Source: Candidatus Palauibacter soopunensis (lineage in GTDB: Bacteria > Gemmatimonadota > Gemmatimonadetes > Palauibacterales > Palauibacteraceae). From it: a DNA stretch of 64,000 bases. The translations under genes and the position numbers were made by a program. Each line of letters opens with the position of its first letter. Within the stretch, counting starts at the first letter, position 1. Of this stretch, positions 34,057 to 41,830 are shown in pieces. The stretch covers positions 62,001 to 126,000 of the forward strand of contig NZ_CANPVT010000038.1 of assembly GCF_947581735.1 (NCBI RefSeq), read 5' to 3'. The notes under the pieces were generated by a model. The model saw only the letters and a program-made list of their open reading frames with translations. It made no database searches and had not been told where the DNA came from.

Positions 34057-34512
34057 GTGTCCGAAGTGACCGTGATCGTCAGGGAAGCGGGTCTCGAGGA
34101 CGTCGACCGCCTCGCGCCGCTGTTCGACGGATACCGCCAGTTCTACCGGCAGTCGGCGGATCCGGAGGGCGCCCGCCGGTTCCTGGCCGAACGGCTCGGA
34201 GCCGGCGAGTCGCGCGTCTTCGTGGCGGAGACGGAGGACGGCTGGCCCCTGGGGTTCGTGCAGCTCTTCCCGTCCTTCTCCTCCGTCTCGATGAGACGGC
34301 TCTGGATCCTCAACGACCTCTTCGTCGCGCCGGACGCCCGCCGGTCAGGGGTCGCGCGCGCCCTCATGGACCGCGCGCGGGAACTCGCGGTCGAAACCGG
34401 CGCCAAGGGCCTCATCCTGGAGACCGAGTCCCACAATGCGCCCGCCAAGAGGCTGTACGAAGAGCTGGGCTGGGCGCTCGACGGCACCGACCACTACGAG
34501 TTGCTCGTGTGA
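34057..34512 (+). CDS. GNAT family N-acetyltransferase
   Basis: A 151-residue GNAT protein from a GTG start. It shows VIVREAGLEDVDRLAPLFDGYRQFY at the start, the acetyl-CoA pyrophosphate motif RRSGVARALM (motif A), and the C-terminal NAPAKRLYEELGWALDGTDHYELLV block. The FVQLFPSFSSVSMRRLWILNDLFV strand region matches a well-spread acetyltransferase subgroup acting on amines or amino acids; the substrate is unknown. It is 31 bases after the asparaginase gene and overlaps the BsuPI gene (GTGA), so it belongs to the long plus-strand operon. Confidence 0.88.
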   Translation: MSEVTVIVREAGLEDVDRLAPLFDGYRQFYRQSADPEGARRFLAERLGAGESRVFVAETEDGWPLGFVQLFPSFSSVSMRRLWILNDLFVAPDARRSGVARALMDRARELAVETGAKGLILETESHNAPAKRLYEELGWALDGTDHYELLV

Positions 34513-35003
34513 ACCCCCGGGCGAACACTCCGCTTGGTGCGGTGGCTCCGGCGGTGCTGCTGCCCGCGCTGGCGGTCTTCGCATGCGGCGCGGGATCGGC
34601 CGCGGGATCCGCGGATGAGGAATCCGCCGATGAGGGGTCCGGCCGGCAACTGCGATTGTCGCTGTCGACCGGCGAAGAGCCGCCGGAGGCCGCCACGCCC
34701 GTCGTCCTCGAACTGACCGGCACGAACGACGGCCAATCCGCACTCGTCCTCGATTTTCCCGACGGCCAGCGCTACGACTTCGAGGTGATCTCGGAGGATG
34801 GGGTCGTCGTCTGGCGTTGGGCGGAGGGCAGGTTCTTCGCCCAGGTGCTGGGACGCGAGACGCTCGAACCCGGTGCCTCGCTGCACTGGACCGGGAGAAT
34901 CGAAGCCGGGCTTCCGGCCGGCGTCTACCGAGTCATCGCCACACTCACCACGGTGGAGCCGCATGCCATCGAGGCCACGCTCACCGTCCTTCCCCGGAGC
35001 TAG
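34509..35003 (+). CDS. BsuPI-domain lipoprotein
   Basis: A 164-residue exported protein from GTG 34509 with a leader ending VFACGAG. Residues about 55-160 are a BsuPI-like intracellular proteinase inhibitor domain: VVLELTGTNDGQSALVLDFPDGQRYDFEVI, VVWRWAEGRFF, TLEPGASLHWTGRIEAGLPAGVYRVIATL. In Bacillus the BsuPI protein inhibits the major intracellular protease. Here an exported version next to a peptidase-like M28 protein suggests a guard against protease activity (inference). A short Glu/Ser-rich linker follows the lipobox. Confidence 0.8.
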   Translation: MNPRANTPLGAVAPAVLLPALAVFACGAGSAAGSADEESADEGSGRQLRLSLSTGEEPPEAATPVVLELTGTNDGQSALVLDFPDGQRYDFEVISEDGVVVWRWAEGRFFAQVLGRETLEPGASLHWTGRIEAGLPAGVYRVIATLTTVEPHAIEATLTVLPRS

Positions 35004-35009
35004 CGACCA

Positions 35010-36803
35010 TTGAACGACACGATGCCGGCGGAGCTCGCCACGGGCCCCGACGCACTTGAACCCGACCTCCTGCGCGCCGTCTCCTTCGACGCGGGGTGGT
35101 CCCTGCTCGAACGCTTCTCGACACTCGTGCGCGAGTCCGGGAGCGACGACGAGCACGTCGCCGCCGAGTATATCGCCGCCGAGTTGGGCCGGATGGGCGT
35201 GCCGTTCGAGATGCACGAGCCCGACCTCTACCTCTCGCTTCCCCGCGAGTCCTCGGTGGAGTGGAGTGGCGGATCGATAGGGGCAAAACCGCCGTCCTTC
35301 GCCACGCCGACGGCGGAGGGCGGGCTCGAGGGGGAACTCGTCTACGTTCCGGCCGCGGCCGCGACGGGACAACGAGACCTGTTCGCCAGGCGGCTTGGCG
35401 ACGACCTGCCCGATGTGGCCGGCAAGATCGTGCTCAGCGACGGATTCGCGATGCCGGGCATGGTCTCCGCCTTCGAGGCGGCGGGGGCGGCGGGACAGAT
35501 CTTCATCAATCCCGGACGGAACATCCACTGGGGGATCTGCACGTCCATCTGGGGGACGCCGACGACCGGGAACCTCGCTACGAAACCCGGGACGCCCGTG
35601 GCCGCGGTCAACAACCCCGACGGAGAGCGGCTGAAGGGGGCGGTGGGCGAGACCGTCCGGCTGGAGGTCCGGCTGGAGGAGGGCTGGTATCCGTGCAAGC
35701 TGCCCGTGGCGCACATCGCCGGCGCTTCGGAAGAGTTCATGCTCGTGCACGGGCACTACGACTCGTGGGACGTCGGGATCGGCGACAACGCCGTCGGCGA
35801 CGCGACGCTGCTGGAACTGGCCCGGATCTTCCATGCGGAGGCGGGGCGGCTGAAGCGCTCGCTGCGCATCGCTTGGTGGCCCGCACACTCGACCGGGCGC
35901 TACGGCGGCTCCACGTGGTATGCGGACACGCACGCGCTGGAACTCCGCCGGCACTGCGTGGGCGCGATCAACATCGACTCGCCGGGCTGCTGGCACGCGA
36001 CGGAGTATGACGACGTGATGTGGATGGCCGAGGCGGGGCCGCTGTGTGCGCGCGCGATCGCGGACGTCACGGGGAAGACCGCGAAACGGCTGCGGCCGCT
36101 TAGGGCCGGCGACTATTCCTTCAACCAGATCGGGCTCACCTCGTTCTACATGCTGCTCTCGAACATCCCGGCGGACGAGCGCGCCGCGCTCGGTTTCTAT
36201 CCCACGGGCGGCTGCGGGGGCAACATCGCGTGGCACACCGAAGATGACGTCATGGCGGTCGCCGAACGGGAGAACCTCGAGCGCGACCTGGGCGTCTACG
36301 TCGCCTCGATCGCCCGCGTGCTCAACTCGCGGATCCTCCCGTACGACTTCCGCGAGACGGTCTCCGAACTGGCGGGGTTCGTCGATGGTTACGTGGAGGC
36401 GGCCGGGGAGCTGCTCGACCTCGGTCCGGTCCGTGCCGAACTCGAAGCGCTGGGAGCCGCGCTGGACGACCTGTACGCCATGGTCGGAGCGAGTCGGCTC
36501 GACGCGGAGGCGGTCGGCGCCGTGAACGGGTTGTTCCTCGAGTTGTCCCGCATCCTGGTGCCGATCGGATACGCGGAGGGCGGGCCGTTCGACCACGATC
36601 CGGCCCTGCCCCGGACGCCGATCCCGCGGCTGGCCCGGGTGGCCGAGTTGCCGGGCCTCGCGGAAGCCGGCTCCGACATGCTGCCCTTCCTCGTGAACGA
36701 AGTGCGTCGCGAGGCGAACCACGTGGCGAACGGGTTCCACGAGGCGGCCCGGGCGGTGGGACGCGTGCAGGCGCAGTTGACGGCCTCGCCGCCGGCGGGC
36801 TGA
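35010..36803 (+). CDS. M28-type peptidase-like protein with PA domain and altered active site
   Basis: A 597-residue cytoplasmic-looking protein related to M28 aminopeptidases. Residues about 90-215 include a protease-associated-type insert (DVAGKIVLSDGFAMPGM). Metal ligands are present in HGHYDSWDVGIGDNAVGDA, and a final His in WHTEDD. The usual AEExGLxGS block carrying the catalytic Glu and a Glu ligand reads PAHSTGRYGGS instead, so both Glu are replaced by His and Ser. This variant occurs in a known branch of M28, so it may bind metal differently or bind peptide without cleaving. The start is TTG 35010 (GGAG upstream) or ATG 35022. Confidence 0.8.
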   Translation: MNDTMPAELATGPDALEPDLLRAVSFDAGWSLLERFSTLVRESGSDDEHVAAEYIAAELGRMGVPFEMHEPDLYLSLPRESSVEWSGGSIGAKPPSFATPTAEGGLEGELVYVPAAAATGQRDLFARRLGDDLPDVAGKIVLSDGFAMPGMVSAFEAAGAAGQIFINPGRNIHWGICTSIWGTPTTGNLATKPGTPVAAVNNPDGERLKGAVGETVRLEVRLEEGWYPCKLPVAHIAGASEEFMLVHGHYDSWDVGIGDNAVGDATLLELARIFHAEAGRLKRSLRIAWWPAHSTGRYGGSTWYADTHALELRRHCVGAINIDSPGCWHATEYDDVMWMAEAGPLCARAIADVTGKTAKRLRPLRAGDYSFNQIGLTSFYMLLSNIPADERAALGFYPTGGCGGNIAWHTEDDVMAVAERENLERDLGVYVASIARVLNSRILPYDFRETVSELAGFVDGYVEAAGELLDLGPVRAELEALGAALDDLYAMVGASRLDAEAVGAVNGLFLELSRILVPIGYAEGGPFDHDPALPRTPIPRLARVAELPGLAEAGSDMLPFLVNEVRREANHVANGFHEAARAVGRVQAQLTASPPAG

Positions 36804-36808
36804 CGACG

Positions 36809-37513
36809 GTGCGCCGCGCGAGGGGAGAGCCGGTGCGGGCGTCGGCCGCGGCGCTGGCGTCGTTGGCGGCGCTGGCAGGCCTGTCCGTCGCGACGCCGGC
36901 GGCGGCGCAGACGACGGACACGGTGTTCGTCCGTCTGGATGCCGACGGCGCGGCCCACGTTCGACAGGGTCTCGAGCCGGAGGCCGGCGCGGTGCGGGCC
37001 TTCGCCATCCGGATCGAGCACCAGACGCTTTCGCTGACGGAGATGGAGCAGAGCGGCGCCCCGCTGCCTGTCGCCGATGCCGCGCTGACCCCGGTGGACG
37101 GGGCGTACCGCATCGACGTCGTCTCCGACGCGCCTGTCGTTGTCTCCTACACCGTCCGGAATACGGTGCGCGGACGGCTGGATCGGATCCCCTTTTTCGT
37201 AGCCGGCCGGGAGGCCGAGCAGACGGTCGTACAGGAGGTCACCGCGCCGTGGCTGATTCGGCTGGAGGGGGATCCGGACGTGATCGATGCGCTGGACCTG
37301 TCGACCAGCCTGCCGCGCTTCGTCCGGGCCGGCGATGACGTCGTGACGGCCACGCTGTCGAGCGTGCCGGGGCTGCTCCGGCTGTCCCGCGGGGGCGCGC
37401 TTTCGTTCGCGCGTCTCGCCGACTTCGTGGTCCTCGCGCTGTTGCTGACCGGCGCGATCTGGACGTGGCGGAACGCGCGAGCCCGCCGCGACGGCGTCGG
37501 GGCCGCGCGATGA
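36809..37513 (+). CDS. Exported single-span membrane protein of unknown function
   Basis: A 234-residue protein from GTG 36809, five bases after the upstream stop. It has a signal peptide (residues about 7-34, ending PAAAQ), a beta-rich extracytoplasmic region with repeated VVSYTVRN-like strands, and one membrane segment near the C-terminus (LADFVVLALLLTGAIWTW, about 205-222) followed by a basic cytosolic tail. I cannot name a family. Its stop overlaps the next gene by four bases, and that gene overlaps the sodium symporter, so this protein is probably an accessory or sensor for the transporter. Confidence 0.6.
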   Translation: MRRARGEPVRASAAALASLAALAGLSVATPAAAQTTDTVFVRLDADGAAHVRQGLEPEAGAVRAFAIRIEHQTLSLTEMEQSGAPLPVADAALTPVDGAYRIDVVSDAPVVVSYTVRNTVRGRLDRIPFFVAGREAEQTVVQEVTAPWLIRLEGDPDVIDALDLSTSLPRFVRAGDDVVTATLSSVPGLLRLSRGGALSFARLADFVVLALLLTGAIWTWRNARARRDGVGAAR

Positions 37514-37698
37514 CGATCATCCTGATCGCGGCGGGCTTCTTCGCCCTCGGCCTCACCGTGATCCTCCTCTTCCGCAGGACCATCCGCGCCGACGACGAGT
37601 TGGACCGCCGCTGGGCCGAGGTCGTCGCACAGCGGTCCACCCGTGGCGCCTCGCCGGCCGCGCCCGACGAGACGGCCGAACCCGCCGAACCGACATGA
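37510..37698 (+). CDS. Small single-span membrane protein before the SSS symporter
   Basis: A 62-residue protein with one membrane segment (residues about 3-21, IILIAAGFFALGLTVILLF), a charged amphipathic stretch (RRTIRADDELDRRW) and a disordered acidic tail. It starts inside the preceding stop (ATGA) and its own stop overlaps the symporter start (ATGA). Small subunits of this size accompany several SSS transporters, so it is a candidate regulatory subunit. I do not recognise the family. Confidence 0.6.
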   Translation: MTIILIAAGFFALGLTVILLFRRTIRADDELDRRWAEVVAQRSTRGASPAAPDETAEPAEPT

Positions 37699-39143
37699 GC
37701 AGCGTCTTCTTCGTCGTGCTCGGCGTCTACGTGGCCATCATCATGGGCATCGCGATCTGGAGCTACTTCCGGACCGAGACCGAAGTCGACTTCCTCGCCG
37801 CCGGCCGCTCGATCGGTCCCATCGTGGGCGGGGCGGTCCTCGCCGCCACGCAGATCTCGGCCGGCACCTTCGTCGGCACCGCCGGCCGCCACTACCTGGC
37901 CGGCGTCTCCTGGGTCTTCCCGTGGCTCGGCCTCTGGACGGGGTGGCTCGTGTGCGCCTTCTTCGTCGCACCGAAGCTGCGGCGGCTCGGCGCGCTCACG
38001 GTCCCCGACTACATCTCCGCCCGCTACGGGAGCGCGAAGGCGGGCGCCCTCGCGGGCGTCCTCATCGTCGTGGCCTACACCATCTATCTCGTGGCGCAGT
38101 TCCAGGCGGGCGGCGAGATCGCGGAGGTCGTGTTCGGGATCCGCCCGCTCACGGCGATGCTCATCATCGTCGCCTCGACCGCGCTCTACACGCTTCTCGG
38201 CGGAGTCCGCTCGAGTTCCTACATCGATTTCCTGCAGACGCTGATCATGGTCGCGGCGCTGATCGTCGCGGTTCCGGTTCTCCTCAACCAGGTGGGCGGC
38301 GGCAGTCCGATGGCGGCGGTCGAGCGGTCGCTCGACTTCCTCGACACGCTAGACGACCGTCTCGTGGGCTGGTACTACTCGCCGCGCGAACTCCTCGCCT
38401 TCGCGATCGCGTTCGGGCTCTCGATCGCGGCGGCGCCGTACGAACTCACCCGCTTCTACTCGATGCGCGACGAGCGCACCGTGCGGAAGGCGATCTTCGT
38501 GGCGATCGGCTTCCAGGTCGTGATCGCGACCAGCATCATGTCGATCGGCATGCTCATGCGGGTGCTCTTCCCGAACCTCCCGTCCCAGGATCAGGCCACC
38601 GCCACCATGGCGCTGCACGTCCTGCCGCCCGTGGTGGGCGCGCTGCTGCTCGTCGCCATGCTGTCGGCGATCATGTCGACCGTGAACTCGATCCTGCTCG
38701 TCACCGGCGCGGGCGTCGCCCACGACCTGTACGGAAAGTTCATCCGGCCCGACGCGAGCCAGAAGCACCTCGTGAACGCGAACCGGGTGGCGATCGTCGT
38801 CCTCGCCATCATTCCGCTCTTCTTCGCACTCCAGAAGCTGGGCGATGTGCAGGGCATCGTCCTGGAGCAGGCGAAGTTCATCGCTTCCTTCTTCTTCGTC
38901 CCCATCGTCATCGGCCTCAACTGGCGGCGGGGGACGGCGAAGGGCGCGGTCGCCTCCATGATCGGGGGCTTCCTCGCCTGCCTTGTGTGGACGCTCTGGT
39001 TCCAGGAACACTACTTCCCCCTGTACGGGATCGACTCCGTCGAACTGGGTGTCGGTGCGAGCCTCATCCTCTTCATCATGGTTTCGCTGATGACGAAGCC
39101 GAACCCGGGCCAGACGCTGGAGCCGTTCTTCGGGGACAAGTGA
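37695..39143 (+). CDS. SSS-family sodium:solute symporter
   Basis: A 482-residue membrane protein with about 13 helices. The signature of the sodium/solute symporter family is present: ETEVDFLAAGRSIGPIVGGAVLAATQISAGTFVGTAGRHYLAG in TM1 (sodium site), the TVPDYISARYGSAKAG helix, and LLLVAMLSAIMSTVNSILLVTGA in TM8 (second sodium site). Members carry proline, pantothenate, sugars, carboxylates or urea with Na+. The ATG overlaps the small upstream subunit gene. The cyclase gene 53 bases downstream may share the substrate. Confidence 0.88.
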   Translation: MSSVFFVVLGVYVAIIMGIAIWSYFRTETEVDFLAAGRSIGPIVGGAVLAATQISAGTFVGTAGRHYLAGVSWVFPWLGLWTGWLVCAFFVAPKLRRLGALTVPDYISARYGSAKAGALAGVLIVVAYTIYLVAQFQAGGEIAEVVFGIRPLTAMLIIVASTALYTLLGGVRSSSYIDFLQTLIMVAALIVAVPVLLNQVGGGSPMAAVERSLDFLDTLDDRLVGWYYSPRELLAFAIAFGLSIAAAPYELTRFYSMRDERTVRKAIFVAIGFQVVIATSIMSIGMLMRVLFPNLPSQDQATATMALHVLPPVVGALLLVAMLSAIMSTVNSILLVTGAGVAHDLYGKFIRPDASQKHLVNANRVAIVVLAIIPLFFALQKLGDVQGIVLEQAKFIASFFFVPIVIGLNWRRGTAKGAVASMIGGFLACLVWTLWFQEHYFPLYGIDSVELGVGASLILFIMVSLMTKPNPGQTLEPFFGDK

Positions 39144-39196
39144 CCTGCGGACCCCGACCCCACCTGCGGGGTCGACCAACGATACGGAGACTCTGA

Positions 39197-39976
39197 ATGT
39201 CGGACGTACTGACACGCCTCGTGGAGGAGTTGAACGCGGGCACCGTCCGGGTGGTGGATCTCACGATCCCTCTCGGCCCCGATACCGTCGTCATCGATCT
39301 CCCGCCGATATTCGCGCCGTCGAAGGGAGTCACGATCGAGCAGATCTCGAGGTACGACGACGACGGGCCGGCCTGGTACTGGAACAACCTCACGCTCGGC
39401 GAGCACACGGGGACGCACTTCGACGCCCCGATCCACTGGGTGACGGGAAAGGACGTGCCCAACGGGACGACGGACACGATCCCGCCGTGGAAGTTCGTCG
39501 GCCCGGCGTGCGTCATCGACGTGGAGGCGGAGGTCGACGCGGACCCCGACTTCCTGCTCACGCCGGCCGGGCTCGAGGCGTGGGAGGCGGAGCACGGCCG
39601 CGTACCCGAGGGCGCCTGGGTTTTTCTGCGCACCGGGTGGAGCCGGAGGGAAGGGAAGGAGGCGTTTCTGAACGTGGCGGAAGACGGCCCGCACTCGCCG
39701 GGCTTCCACCAGGAGACCTCTGCCCTGCTGGCCCACGACCGCGCGGTGCTCGGGGTCGGAGTGGAGACGGTCGGCACCGATGCGGGTCAGGCGGGAGGGT
39801 TCGATCCGCCGTTCCCGAACCACGGGATCATGCACGGGGCGGGGAGGTTCGGCCTCGCGAGCCTGTGCAACCTCGACCGGTTGCCCCCGACGGGCGCCGT
39901 GGCGATCGCCGCGCCGCTCAAGATCGTGGATGGGAGCGGGAGCCCGTTGCGCGTGATCGCGCTGGCCCCGGCGTAG
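39197..39976 (+). CDS. Cyclase / kynurenine-formamidase-like hydrolase
   Basis: A 259-residue cyclase-family protein. The metal-binding motif HTGTHFDAPIHW (residues about 73-84) is exact, with the later EHGR, SRREGKEAFL and FHQETSALL blocks and the GVETVGTDAGQAGGFDPPFPNH region typical of the family. Such enzymes hydrolyse N-formyl-kynurenine or other lactone/amide substrates using Mn or Zn. There is no signal peptide. It is the last recognisable enzyme of the plus-strand run that began at 34057 and is 22 bases before the unknown tandem genes. Confidence 0.85.
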   Translation: MSDVLTRLVEELNAGTVRVVDLTIPLGPDTVVIDLPPIFAPSKGVTIEQISRYDDDGPAWYWNNLTLGEHTGTHFDAPIHWVTGKDVPNGTTDTIPPWKFVGPACVIDVEAEVDADPDFLLTPAGLEAWEAEHGRVPEGAWVFLRTGWSRREGKEAFLNVAEDGPHSPGFHQETSALLAHDRAVLGVGVETVGTDAGQAGGFDPPFPNHGIMHGAGRFGLASLCNLDRLPPTGAVAIAAPLKIVDGSGSPLRVIALAPA

Positions 39977-39998
39977 CGGGCGGGGGAGGCAGCACGGG

Positions 39999-40826
39999 AT
40001 GGATGACGCCGAGAGGCAGCGATCCGCCTACCGGAGGGTCCTGAGGGCGCTGGACGAGGCGGTCTTCTGCCTGGAACGGGAGTCCCCGGAGGAGGCGGAA
40101 GACCGCAACGCGGAGCAGCAAGGGACCTTCCGCCTCGGAGAAGCGGGCGGGATCGCGTTTTGCAGCCATCTGGCGGGGATCGACTGCGGGGCCCTCTGCG
40201 ACGAGATATCCGACGCTGTCGAGGCGGAGGATCCGGACCGGATCCGCCAGGTCCGGAGCGGCGTCGAATCGAGGCTGCGGTCGGGCGAAGACGCCGCTGC
40301 CGACGCTTCGGAGGAGGGTGCGCTCGACTGGGATGCGGGCTACCTGCAGTTCCTCGCTGTCCTGAACGAGTCGCGGCAGGCCCGGGAAGAGGGCGACGCT
40401 CATCGATACTGGATCATGGCGGGCTTCCTCGCCGGCCTTCTTCAGCGGGATGGAACGCCGGGGCAGTACGAGCGCGGGGCCTTGAGCGGCGCGGTCATCG
40501 CCGCCTGCAACGAGGGCTGGGGAGAGACCCTGTGGATGGAATGGGAGGCGATCCGGGACGAGTGGTTGGCCGGGGACTCGCCGGCGGCGCCGGAAGACCC
40601 GGATCTTCTCCTCAGGTGGCTGGGTCTGCGGCTGGCCGCGGCCGAATCGATGGCGGACTCGCTCGTTTCCGGCCACGTCGCCGCGACGAACGACGACCGT
40701 AGAGAGGGGGAGCCGGACGACGGGGCGCGCTTCCTGCGCTGCGAACGCTCCACCCGCCGCGCGCAGAACTTCGGCGCCAGAATCGCGCGCCGAAACGAGA
40801 TACGGGAGAACGATCCGCGGACATGA
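39999..40826 (+). CDS. Tandem-paralog protein A, unknown family
   Basis: I do not recognise the family. The 275-residue product is Glu/Asp/Arg-rich, mostly helical, with no signal peptide or membrane segment. It shares an ordered set of blocks with the next gene: RRSYRRVLRALDEA, GEAGGIAFCSHLAGIDCGALCDEISD, WDAGYLQFLAVLNESRQAREE, MAGFLAGLLQRDG, LLLRWLGLRLAAAES and a C-terminal RRAQNFGARIA. It carries five Cys early on, absent from the paralog. It overlaps the next gene by four bases (ATGA). Expression with the transporter cluster is likely. A role in host or stress interaction would be a guess. Confidence 0.7.
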   Translation: MDDAERQRSAYRRVLRALDEAVFCLERESPEEAEDRNAEQQGTFRLGEAGGIAFCSHLAGIDCGALCDEISDAVEAEDPDRIRQVRSGVESRLRSGEDAAADASEEGALDWDAGYLQFLAVLNESRQAREEGDAHRYWIMAGFLAGLLQRDGTPGQYERGALSGAVIAACNEGWGETLWMEWEAIRDEWLAGDSPAAPEDPDLLLRWLGLRLAAAESMADSLVSGHVAATNDDRREGEPDDGARFLRCERSTRRAQNFGARIARRNEIRENDPRT

Positions 40827-41701
40827 ACGGATCGGACTCGGCCGAGCGGCGGCGATCCATGTACCGAAAGGTGCTCGAGGCGCTGGACGAAGCCCAATCG
40901 AGGCTGGAACGGATCGCTGCCGAGGACTCTGATGAGCGGGACGTCGCGCGGTCGGGGGCGTTCCATCTCGGGGTAGCCGGCGGAATCGCGTTCCGGGGTC
41001 GCCTGCCGGGAATCGAGTCGGAAGCCCTCTTCGATGACATCTCCGATGTGGCCGAGGAACGAGATCCAGGCCGCGCTGACCGGATCCGACGGGGGGTCGT
41101 GGCCAGACTGAGGCCCGGGCAGCCGCCGGACGAGAGCCCACTCGACGAAGGCGGTCTCGACCTGGAGGCCGGGTTCCTTCAGATGCTTGCCGCCCTCAAA
41201 GAAGCGCGCCGCGCGTGGGGAGAGAATGACAGGTTCCGCCATTCGCTCATGCTGGGCCTCCTTACCGGTCTGCTGGGTGCGTGGCCGGCATTGCGGTACG
41301 GGCCCGGTGATCTGGCTGACGCAGTGATCGCCGTCCGCTCCCGAGATCCGAGGAACGCTCGCCGTTGGTTGGAGGCGGAGTCGATCGAGGCGGAGGAATG
41401 GCGGGGAGAGTCGGCGGACACCGACGAGAGAGCTCTCCTCCTCCGGTGGGTGGGGGATCGCCTGGCCGCCGGACACCGGTTCAGCGAGCCGTTGTGGTGC
41501 CACCCGGTTGATGAGACGGACGACGAACGCCGAACGCGGAAAGCGCGGGCGAGAGCGTATTTCGAGAGGCAGGAAACCTCGATTCACCGCGCCCAGAACT
41601 TCGGGAAGAGGATCGCCGCCAAGGACGGCGAAGGCATCTGGATTCCGACCAGCTATGCCATCAACCGTGCTCTGGTGCTCGGATCGCAGGAGGAAGAGTA
41701 G
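40823..41701 (+). CDS. Tandem-paralog protein B, unknown family
   Basis: A 292-residue paralog of the preceding protein, related along the whole length: RRSMYRKVLEALDEAQ, GVAGGIAFRGRLPGIESEALFDDISD, LEAGFLQMLAALKEARRA, MLGLLTGLLGAWP, LLLRWVGDRLAAGHR and IHRAQNFGKRIAAKDG. It has a longer C-terminal tail (IWIPTSYAINRALVLGSQEEE). It is helical, cytoplasmic and without known motifs. The alignable blocks and ATGA overlap point to a duplication followed by divergence; co-translation suggests a heterodimer. After the stop lies a hairpin with a TTCCCGCG core. Confidence 0.7.
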   Translation: MNGSDSAERRRSMYRKVLEALDEAQSRLERIAAEDSDERDVARSGAFHLGVAGGIAFRGRLPGIESEALFDDISDVAEERDPGRADRIRRGVVARLRPGQPPDESPLDEGGLDLEAGFLQMLAALKEARRAWGENDRFRHSLMLGLLTGLLGAWPALRYGPGDLADAVIAVRSRDPRNARRWLEAESIEAEEWRGESADTDERALLLRWVGDRLAAGHRFSEPLWCHPVDETDDERRTRKARARAYFERQETSIHRAQNFGKRIAAKDGEGIWIPTSYAINRALVLGSQEEE

Positions 41702-41724
41702 GAGTCTCCACCCAGTGTTCGCGA

Positions 41725-41745
41725 TTCGCGGGACGTTCCCGCGAA
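41725..41745. repeat. Inverted repeat related to the GTTCCCGCGGGAAC palindrome
   Basis: TTCGCGGGA-CGT-TCCCGCGAA, nine-pair arms with a three-base loop, 24 bases after the stop at 41701. It shares the CGTTCCCGCG core with the two perfect palindromes near 43170 and 43680. Confidence 0.5.
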
Positions 41746-41830
41746 CGCGCGCGGTGGGCAACCGTCGCCCCGGTCTCCATTGTCGCACGCGGTGTCCGGC
41801 CTGTCGCCCGCTTCAACCGGAGGGAACCTC

